Shown piece by piece: positions 16,339-21,320 of a stretch of 21,320 bases of DNA. Made by a program: the position numbers and the translations under genes. Under the pieces are notes generated by a model. That model saw only the letters and a program-made list of their open reading frames with translations, did not search any database and was not told the DNA's origin. How positions within the stretch are numbered: the stretch's first letter is position 1; the number at the start of each line of letters is the position of its first letter. The stretch is from Bacteroidota bacterium. GTDB taxonomy: Bacteria; Bacteroidota; Bacteroidia; Bacteroidales; Dysgonomonadaceae. Location of the stretch: contig JAEZZZ010000162.1 in assembly GCA_023418255.1 (NCBI GenBank), positions 1 through 21,320 of the forward strand. Reading direction: 5' to 3'.

Positions 16339-16354
16339 TTATTTTACTAAATGA
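16238..16354 (+). CDS. Possible 38-residue leader peptide
   Basis: An ATG at 16238 opens 38 codons (MTFVCHKMTVRVSL..., ending VPFYFTK) whose TGA stop shares ATGA with the start codon of the TetR gene at 16351. The frame runs through the structured leader, so ribosomes on it would disrupt the stems, as in attenuation leaders. It has no recognisable homology and no clear ribosome binding site, and it could be chance. The exact ATGA junction is its best support. Confidence 0.25.
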   Translation: MTFVCHKMTVRVSLLSFSWMPVHSLRNKIVLVPFYFTK

Positions 16355-16974
16355 CTACTAACTTAGATAATCCCGCTGACAAAGATACAAAACAATTCTT
16401 GTTGGAAGTATCTTTCAAGGTGTTTATATCAAAAGAATATGGACAAGTAACATTTGATTATTTAACTTCATTAACAGAATACACGAAAGGGATATTTTTT
16501 TATTATTTTGAAAATAAAACGGATTTATACTGTCAAATGATGGACAAGTACTTTTTTTCGCGGTTAAATCCTCAATATCCTATTCACACAGTTGAAATTA
16601 AATCTTTCAATGATTTTCTTAAGCAAAAGATTAGGCGTTATATAGAAATAAACCGCTGGTTTCATCAAAACGAAATAGAGGATAACCCTTTTACAATAAT
16701 GCAACATTTGTTTGCCCAAGCCGTGATGAGATACCCCAATTTTAAAACCAAATATAAGTCATTGTCAGACTCTTATTTTAAAGAATGGCATAATGCCATT
16801 GAAATCGGTAAGAAAAATGGAGAAATACCTTTAACTTACGATACTGATAGTGCAGCTATCTGTTTAGATGTGTTATTTCAATCGTTTCCATTTCACACCG
16901 CAGAAACACCCGCACACAATAGTATTTTTCAGTGTTTGAAAAATATAGGTATATTAAATGCGTTTAATATTTGA
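16351..16974 (+). CDS. TetR-family transcriptional regulator 1
   Basis: This protein of 207 residues has the TetR N-terminal DNA-binding domain at about 10-60. The helix-turn-helix runs through VTFDYLTSLTEYTKGIFFYYFENKTDLY, close to the family signature in which an aromatic pair precedes a helix starting K-x-x-L. Residues 65-207 form an all-helical ligand-binding-like domain, with YPNFKTKYKSLSDSYFKEW in the middle. It is related in sequence to the regulator immediately downstream, so the pair probably arose by duplication. Expression should start at 16131-16139 with the long structured leader. A likely target is the oxoamine synthase/acyltransferase operon, and the ligand may be a lipid or acyl compound. 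Target and ligand are inferred from position only. Codon use is visibly A+T-richer than in the methylase-helicase gene. Confidence 0.85.
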   Translation: MTTNLDNPADKDTKQFLLEVSFKVFISKEYGQVTFDYLTSLTEYTKGIFFYYFENKTDLYCQMMDKYFFSRLNPQYPIHTVEIKSFNDFLKQKIRRYIEINRWFHQNEIEDNPFTIMQHLFAQAVMRYPNFKTKYKSLSDSYFKEWHNAIEIGKKNGEIPLTYDTDSAAICLDVLFQSFPFHTAETPAHNSIFQCLKNIGILNAFNI

Positions 16975-17001
16975 ATGTTACTGAATTAATGATAACTTTG
17001 C
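16970..17001 (+). promoter_or_regulatory. Complete Bacteroidetes promoter of TetR gene 2
   Basis: TTTG at 16970-16973 and TAACTTTGC at 16993-17001 are separated by 19 nt, matching the Bacteroidetes TTTG/TAnnTTTG promoter. The start of transcription would be near 17007, about 11 nt before the ATG at 17018. The upstream box overlaps the stop codon of the preceding TetR gene. Confidence 0.75.
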
Positions 17002-17017
17002 AAAAAAAAATATTGTG

Positions 17018-17638
17018 ATGGCAAAAAGAGTTCGAAATAGTAAAGAAGTATCTATAGAAAAAATTTTGGATGTAGCGTTTCTTTTTTACGCAACGAAACC
17101 ATACGACAAAGTAGTATTTGAAGAAATGGCGAAATCCACCGACATTACAAGCGGAGGCATCTTCTACCATTTTAAGAGCAAACAAGCTCTGTTTGAACAA
17201 ATGTGTGATAAATTCCTCTTGGAAGAAACATCTATGTTTTTAAAATTAGAAAAATACGAAGGGGAGACTTTTGAGGAGTACATTGAGGCGTATATAAATA
17301 CATTAAAAGAGCAAAAACAAAAAGCGAAAGAACTCGGTGTTGAAAATTTAAATATGGCTCTAATCAATATTACCAATCAAGCTCTTTTTTACTATCCCGA
17401 ATTTGCAGAAAAAGGTCAGAAATGGGTTGATTTGCAAATAGCACAATGGCGAAAGGTAATAATAAAATCTATGGTAAAAGGAGAAATAAATGACAGTATT
17501 GATGTGGATTTTGTAGCTAAGTTATTTGAGGATATTTATTGTGGTCTATCTTATTTATCCATTGCAAATAAAGATGGAATTGATCTCTGTAAATTAAGAG
17601 AAAGCTTTGTCTTTTTATATGATTCTTTAAAAAAATAA
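17018..17638 (+). CDS. TetR-family transcriptional regulator 2
   Basis: This protein of 206 residues has a TetR DNA-binding domain at about 8-58. EEMAKSTDITSGGIFYHFKSKQALFEQM carries the helix-turn-helix and the typical YHFKSK end. The C-terminal domain is helical and includes ITNQALFYYPEFAEKGQKWVD, aligning with the equivalent part of regulator 1, so the two are paralogues. ATG 17018 is preferred to the GTG at 17015, since it directly follows the short leader of a well-formed promoter. The gene ends about 20 nt before the -7 element of the downstream synthase operon, so it is the closest candidate repressor of that operon. Two consecutive regulators may sense different signals or form heterodimers; neither is shown. 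Confidence 0.87.
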   Translation: MAKRVRNSKEVSIEKILDVAFLFYATKPYDKVVFEEMAKSTDITSGGIFYHFKSKQALFEQMCDKFLLEETSMFLKLEKYEGETFEEYIEAYINTLKEQKQKAKELGVENLNMALINITNQALFYYPEFAEKGQKWVDLQIAQWRKVIIKSMVKGEINDSIDVDFVAKLFEDIYCGLSYLSIANKDGIDLCKLRESFVFLYDSLKK

Positions 17639-17659
17639 CGGAAAGTTATTTTTTTGTCG

Positions 17660-17701
17660 TATTTTTGACTATGCATTAAGTAACTAATAAAATAAAAGTT
17701 A
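17660..17701 (+). promoter_or_regulatory. Promoter and operator-like repeat before the oxoamine synthase
   Basis: TATTTTTG at 17660-17667 fits the -7 consensus. Just downstream, TAACT (17681-17685) and AGTTA (17697-17701) form an inverted repeat with an 11-nt centre, ending 4 nt before the ATG. A TAAGTA half-site overlaps it at 17677-17682. This is a plausible TetR operator region. No good TTTG box is seen. Confidence 0.4.
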
Positions 17702-17705
17702 ATGT

Positions 17706-18968
17706 ATGGTTTATAAAATAGACATTCAATCGAACAGAAAAAGCCAAGATGGAACAATTTTGGGGAAAATCAATGATTTCCACGAACAATTAATCGTCCA
17801 TGAACGAGAAGGCATCAATATCTTAAAAAAATCCCTTTTAACATCGGCGTCAGACTCTAAGGTTACCTATTACGACCGTTTTAAGAAGAAAGAAAAAACG
17901 GCATTGATGTTTGGTTCTAATAACTATTTGGGTGCAGTTACAAATCAACTATGTATAGGTGCAGCTATTGAAGCAACCCAGAAATATGGTATTGGCTCCG
18001 GCGGCGTACCGCTATTAAGCGGAACAAATATTCTACAAAACCAATTGGAACAAACCATTGCACGCACCAAAGGCTTTGACGACGCCATTGTTTTTTCATC
18101 AGGATTTGCGGCAAATTTAGGAGCTTTGGTTGGCTTACTTTCTCCTGACAATTTAATTATTCACGATAAACTCAATCATGCCAGCTTAATGGATGGCACC
18201 ATTATGTGCGGGGCTAAAATGCTGCGTTATAAACATAATGATTTGGCTGATTTGGAAAAATTACTCCGTGAAAACAATTCTTTGTATCCGGGCGGAATAT
18301 TGGTAGTTACCGATGGCGTGTTCAGTATGGATGGAGATATTGCCAATCTACCGGGAATAATTGAATTGGTAAATAAATATAATGTTCTACTACTCATAGA
18401 TGACGCCCACGCGACAGGTGTTATCGGAGAAAAAGGAAGGGGCAGCTTGTCGCACTACGGTATTACACAAAGAGATAATATTATCGTAACCGGTACTTTA
18501 AGCAAAGCCGTAGGTATTGTAGGTGGATTTATTACGGCAAAGCAAGAAATTATTGATTACTTGCGAATTTTTTCCCGTAGCAACATGTACTCAACTGCAT
18601 TGCCGCCAAGTGTGTTAGCGTCGGCCAAAGCTGTATTCGAATTTATGCAGACTACAGATATTGTAGAACGGTTAAATCAAAATGCATCATACCTAAGAAT
18701 ACGACTAAATCAGGAAGGGTACAATACGCTTAACTCTGAAACGGCGATAATCCCTATTGTGGTAAAAGACCAATATCTGCTGACTAAAATCTCTAAAATT
18801 CTATTAGAGAGAGGCATTATGGCGAATTATATTTTTCCGCCAGTGGTTCCGCCAAACCTTACAAGAATTCGAATAAGTGTGATGGCTACACACACGAGGG
18901 AAGATATGGATTTTCTTGTGGAAACCTTGAATGAAATAGACACACAATATCATATCAAAGAACGATGA
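17706..18968 (+). CDS. Alpha-oxoamine synthase (SPT/KBL/BioF family, PLP-dependent)
   Basis: Enzymes of this family condense an amino acid (serine, glycine or alanine) with an acyl thioester, releasing CO2 and giving an alpha-amino ketone. The 420 residues show the fold-type I PLP layout: MFGSNNYLG near 74-82, GSGGVPLLSGT, the PLP-stacking His158 in LNHASLMDG, DDAHATG (Asp232, His235), and the Schiff-base Lys267 in TGTLSKAVG. IRISVMATHT lies near the C-terminus. An N-terminal extension of about 40 residues precedes the core, as in bacterial serine palmitoyltransferases and 2-amino-3-ketobutyrate ligases. It overlaps the next gene by 4 nt (ATGA). The acyltransferase partner and lack of biotin or threonine genes favour a lipid-like amino-ketone product. 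Which amino acid and acyl donor it uses cannot be told from sequence. Confidence is high for family, low for substrate. Confidence 0.9.
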   Translation: MVYKIDIQSNRKSQDGTILGKINDFHEQLIVHEREGINILKKSLLTSASDSKVTYYDRFKKKEKTALMFGSNNYLGAVTNQLCIGAAIEATQKYGIGSGGVPLLSGTNILQNQLEQTIARTKGFDDAIVFSSGFAANLGALVGLLSPDNLIIHDKLNHASLMDGTIMCGAKMLRYKHNDLADLEKLLRENNSLYPGGILVVTDGVFSMDGDIANLPGIIELVNKYNVLLLIDDAHATGVIGEKGRGSLSHYGITQRDNIIVTGTLSKAVGIVGGFITAKQEIIDYLRIFSRSNMYSTALPPSVLASAKAVFEFMQTTDIVERLNQNASYLRIRLNQEGYNTLNSETAIIPIVVKDQYLLTKISKILLERGIMANYIFPPVVPPNLTRIRISVMATHTREDMDFLVETLNEIDTQYHIKER

Positions 18969-20173
18969 GTACAAATCATTTGGCACTATCCTACGATTGG
19001 TGCAATTCTATTGAAGAGATCAACAAAGAGGATTGGGATCGTATTTTTCAAAAAAATATGTTGAAAAGTTTTGTCTTTTTTAAGGCACAATGCGATGCTG
19101 AAATTGAAGGAGCCTCATTCATGTTTTTGGTTGTGAAGTCGAACGATATAACCCTGGCTATTGTGCCTTGTTTTACGTATCGATTAAAGTTAGACGTGAT
19201 AGCTTCACCATTAATACGAAGGATTTCCGAGGCCGTAAAAAAACGATTTCCCAATTTTCTTTCTATGAGAATTTTTGGAGTTGGTTCACTGGCTTCTACC
19301 TGCGAACAGCATATCGGAATAGCTGACGGATTAGAAAAGGATACCTATCGGTTGGTATCTGAGGTTATCTCCGAACAGATAAAGAAGAAGTCAAAAGAAC
19401 TGAAAATAAAATTGGTATTTATAAAAGAAGTTCCGGAGGGTGAACTTTCAGGAATAAAACAAATTCTATCCGGAGATTATTATTTCTACCATTCTCTCCC
19501 AACAAATATCATCCCTCTTTTTCCCGAAGTTTTGCCTTATCCTAGCGGATTAAGGCATAAGGAGCGATACAGATACCGAAACCTCAAAGGCAAATTTGAG
19601 AAAAAGTACTACTGGGAGAAAGTAACCGATTTTTCTCGTCTCACAAAAGAGTTTGAGCGGTATTACCTTGCTACATTGTTCAAATCGCCCAGTCAGTTCG
19701 AGATAATGAATGAAGCTTTCTTTAAAAACATAAATGAGTCATTTAAAGATAGCTCGTACTTGCTAATTGCCAAAGATAAACGGGGAATAACGCATTCTAT
19801 GGGATTGATTTTAGAAGAAAAAAATGCCCTGATTCCAATATATTTAGGGTTGAATTACGAAAATTCGGAAAAGGAACTGAAACTACTGCATATCAATTCC
19901 ATGTTTCGAGTAATAGAAGAAGCCGAGAAGAGAGGTAAAGAACTGGTAATGCTTGGACAAACAAGTTATTATTCAAAGGCACTATGTGGAGCATTCGTGC
20001 AGAAACTTTATTTGGGATTTTATTCTTACAATATAATCATTCAGTATTTTATTAAACGATTTTTTGGAAAATTATTTACTTCCGCAACTTTAACTCCCAA
20101 TACCTATAGAGCAGAGGTGGAAAAAAGCATTAAAGACAAGATGAAATATTATAATTATATGATTGACAATTAG
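18965..20173 (+). CDS. GNAT/BioF2-like N-acyltransferase
   Basis: This protein of 402 residues resembles Acetyltransf_6/BioF2-like proteins, a FemAB-related double-GNAT architecture that moves acyl or aminoacyl groups onto amines. The N-terminal half (about 1-170) has the IEEINKEDWDRIF start and FLVVKSNDITLAIVPCF strand pattern. The linker PSGLRHKERYRYRNLKGKFEKK (near 198-219) is strongly basic. The C-terminal GNAT-like part (about 225-365) includes SSYLLIAKDKRGITHSMGLIL and LLHINSMFRVIEEAEKRGKELVMLGQ. The tail around 350-370 is hydrophobic and basic, suggesting membrane contact. No signal peptide is seen. It is translationally coupled to the oxoamine synthase through ATGA, so the likely substrate is that enzyme's amino ketone or a derived amine. 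GNAT-type ceramide synthases in bacteria are the closest known analogy. The reaction is inferred. Confidence 0.75.
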   Translation: MSTNHLALSYDWCNSIEEINKEDWDRIFQKNMLKSFVFFKAQCDAEIEGASFMFLVVKSNDITLAIVPCFTYRLKLDVIASPLIRRISEAVKKRFPNFLSMRIFGVGSLASTCEQHIGIADGLEKDTYRLVSEVISEQIKKKSKELKIKLVFIKEVPEGELSGIKQILSGDYYFYHSLPTNIIPLFPEVLPYPSGLRHKERYRYRNLKGKFEKKYYWEKVTDFSRLTKEFERYYLATLFKSPSQFEIMNEAFFKNINESFKDSSYLLIAKDKRGITHSMGLILEEKNALIPIYLGLNYENSEKELKLLHINSMFRVIEEAEKRGKELVMLGQTSYYSKALCGAFVQKLYLGFYSYNIIIQYFIKRFFGKLFTSATLTPNTYRAEVEKSIKDKMKYYNYMIDN

Positions 20174-20209
20174 ATATACCGTAATCCGCAAAATTACACA
20201 AAGAAAAAG

Positions 20210-20241
20210 CAGGCACATAGATTGATTGTGTCTGTTTTTTT
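20210..20241 (+). terminator. Rho-independent terminator of the synthase/acyltransferase operon
   Basis: CAGGCACA (20210-20217) pairs with TGTGTCTG (20227-20234), eight base pairs with one G-T and a 9-nt loop. Seven T follow directly (20235-20241). It lies 36 nt after the acyltransferase stop. Confidence 0.8.
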
Positions 20242-20298
20242 GCCCATACTCTATCCTTCTTGTATAACAATCTTTTTATAAAAATAAATTACTTTATA

Positions 20299-20331
20299 TT
20301 TGGTAAGTAAAAAAATGTTTACTTATTTTGC
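20299..20331 (+). promoter_or_regulatory. Orphan promoter with operator-like palindrome
   Basis: TTTG (20299-20302) and TTATTTTGC (20323-20331) give a Bacteroidetes promoter with one -7 mismatch and 20-nt spacing. Overlapping it, TAAGTA (20304-20309) and TACTTA (20320-20325) form an inverted repeat with a 10-nt centre, typical of TetR-type operators. No intact gene follows; an IS200-type element starts just downstream. The region 20242-20298 shows nothing else. Confidence 0.45.
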
Positions 20332-20347
20332 AAAAACAACTCAACCA

Positions 20348-20431
20348 CTATGGATTAGAAATCCATAGGTTGGATTGCGAATAGAATTCGCCTGAGTTTC
20401 GACAAATGTCGATTGAAAAGAGGTAAACTCA
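20348..20431 (-). repeat. Three consecutive hairpins at the IS200 tnpA 3' side
   Basis: CTATGGATT/AATCCATAG (20348-20368) is a 9-bp stem with a 3-nt loop. GCGAAT/ATTCGC (20377-20391) is a 6-bp stem with the same AGA loop. TCGAC/GTCGA (20399-20412) is a 5-bp stem enclosed by TGAGTTT (20393-20399) pairing with AAACTCA (20425-20431). The outer hairpin is the probable transposase recognition structure. The others may form a terminator or a small RNA. Confidence 0.6.
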
Positions 20432-20444
20432 AAGTTCATTGAAA

Positions 20445-20873
20445 TCATTCAAGAATGAAATTCTCATCCGAGTTGGGCTTATCTTTATGATGAGCTAAAT
20501 ACGATGCAAGCATTTCTTCGGTCAAATATCCCGTACTCCAACAACCGTAACCGATACCCCAAAAATGGGAACCCCAGTAGCGGCGGTGAAGTTCAGGAAA
20601 CTCCTGCAACAACATGCGAGAACTACGACCTTTTAAACGCTTGACCAAATCGCTAACACTCAACTTCGGAGGATAACTCAAATGCAAATGCACGTGGTCT
20701 TTACTGACTACACCTTTGAGTATTTGAACATCTAAGCTGTTGCATGTCTGACGTAATAAGTCGCGACAACGCAATTGCACATCGCCTTTTAAAACGTGAT
20801 AACGATACTTGGTTATCCAAACCAAATGAACTTGTAAATTATGTATGCTATGACTGCCAAAACGCTCTTCCAT
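20445..20873 (-). CDS. tnpA: IS200/IS605-family Y1 transposase TnpA
   Basis: This 142-residue single-strand DNA transposase cuts and joins the element ends through a 5'-phosphotyrosine link. It shows the HUH metal-binding motif HVH (His60, His62) in KDHVHLHLSYPPK. The catalytic tyrosine is in WSTGYL (Tyr116), after the family's SRMLLQEFPEL and FWGIGYGCW segments. The length is normal for a Y1 transposase and no frameshift is seen, so it may be active. I chose ATG at 20873, which begins MEERFGSHSIHNLQVHLVW. An upstream in-frame ATG at 20930 would run through the end hairpin and is unlikely. It lies convergent to the cargo operon, between the orphan promoter at 20299 and decayed sequence to the right. 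Confidence 0.92.
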   Translation of the reverse strand: MEERFGSHSIHNLQVHLVWITKYRYHVLKGDVQLRCRDLLRQTCNSLDVQILKGVVSKDHVHLHLSYPPKLSVSDLVKRLKGRSSRMLLQEFPELHRRYWGSHFWGIGYGCWSTGYLTEEMLASYLAHHKDKPNSDENFILE

Positions 20874-20945
20874 AGCACAAAGATAGATAAAGAGATTTGT
20901 AGAAACTAAAGTCTTGCACTGAAAGTGCATAGTTTTAACTAACGA

Positions 20946-21320
20946 ACTTGAAATAATAAAATTTAAAAAGCACCTTATTTACATGAGATGGAGATGAAGG
21001 AAATTGCAGACATTTAGCTTTAAATACAAAATCAATAAGTATCACTAAACAAACAAGAAAAGGCACCGCAAAAAATAGTGAAAATATGGTAATTTCAATC
21101 ATCTACGAGTATTGAAAGAAAGAGTTTTTGCCGGAAGACTCCGAAAATGAAAAAATAAAACTGCCGAAATATATTTTGGACTATATATTAAGTATGCGAA
21201 TCCAGAGTTAAAAAATAAGATACAAGAAAGCGATAGCCAACTTTCCAAATATATGGACTAATAATCCATTGGTAGATCTGACTTTCATCGCTCTTTGAAT
21301 GTTTGTTTTTTCATTTAGCC
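20946..21320 (+). pseudogene. Decayed coding remnants right of the IS element
   Basis: No intact gene is present in these 375 bases. One plus frame is open for about 43 codons before a TGA at 21112-21114, then continues about 28 codons (KKEFLPEDSENEKIKLPKYI...). Another frame, after a TGA near 21147, reads about 36 codons including YANPELKNKIQESDSQLSKY (21200-21259) and stops at 21267-21269. That last segment loosely resembles the middle of the two TetR proteins (YPNFKTKYKSLSDSYFKEW; YYPEFAEKGQ). This fits a broken regulator gene, but homology is weak and unproven. Confidence 0.3.

Larger units (their letters stand above)
20340..20945 (-). mobile_element. IS200-type insertion sequence (single tnpA)
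   Basis: The element is about 0.6 kb with one minus-strand Y1 transposase gene and hairpins at both flanks instead of terminal inverted repeats, as expected for IS200/IS605 family members moving as single strands. The hairpin on the tnpA 5' side is TGCACT-GAA-AGTGCA (20915-20929), enclosed by AAACTA (20903-20908) pairing with TAGTTT (20930-20935). On the 3' side the outermost hairpin is at 20348-20368. Exact cleavage sites cannot be set without a related copy, so the ends are approximate. No tnpB or guide-RNA region is present. Confidence 0.75.

Noticed and set aside
20874..20930. N-terminal extension of TnpA from an upstream ATG at 20930
   Set aside because: It would translate through the hairpin at 20915-20929 that forms the IS end. 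The family's normal start aligns with the ATG at 20873.

Overview
The window looks like one end and the DNA-processing half of a Bacteroidota (most likely order Bacteroidales) integrative and conjugative element, followed by an A+T-richer cargo block and an IS200-type insertion sequence. The organism call rests on three things: the gene set (DUF4099/DUF3945 protein, exc-type topoisomerase III, DUF1896 protein and giant methylase-helicase, all in the order known from CTnDOT/CTn341-like elements); repeated promoters of the Bacteroidetes form TAnnTTTG, one with a well-spaced TTTG; and the absence of strong Shine-Dalgarno sites.

Region 1 (1-531) has no gene. It holds a minus-strand terminator and an 18-bp sequence like the 3' end of a tRNA gene (123-140), probably an attachment-site core. 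It also holds a paired TGTAGCA repeat and three inverted repeats, the most striking being a perfect 17-bp one built from GTGCAAG heptamers. These would serve element ends, replication or autoregulation.

Region 2 (532-7422) is one tight plus-strand operon: an XRE regulator, an excisionase-like HTH protein, a TOPRIM primase fused to a RecA-fold helicase, a second excisionase-like protein, a DUF4099/DUF3945 protein and topoisomerase III. It ends at a GC-rich terminator-like hairpin (7528-7551). This is the excision/replication module.

Region 3 (7580-16074) starts with a Fic enzyme under its own promoter. Its N-terminus resembles an AbiEi antitoxin, and it sits as a likely cargo gene between topB and the DUF1896 gene. 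The DUF1896 gene overlaps a 2116-residue protein that carries a DarB-like N6-adenine methylase, a MutS-domain-I-like segment, a QADLFG sliding-clamp-type motif and a complete SNF2-like helicase.

Region 4 (16075-20250) is A+T-rich cargo with its own promoters. A long, highly structured leader with a possible pseudoknot precedes two related TetR-family regulators. After these comes a two-gene operon of an alpha-oxoamine synthase (serine palmitoyltransferase/KBL/BioF family) and a GNAT/BioF2-like acyltransferase, closed by a terminator. The natural reading is a regulated two-step route to an N-acylated amino-ketone or sphingoid-like lipid. This is the best candidate for an undescribed system, although the product cannot be read from sequence.

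Region 5 (20280-21320) holds an orphan promoter with an operator-like palindrome, a single-gene IS200-type element on the minus strand with several hairpins, and about 370 bases of decayed coding remnants. No integrase, relaxase, transfer or antibiotic-resistance gene is visible, so the rest of the element must lie to the right of the window or be missing.
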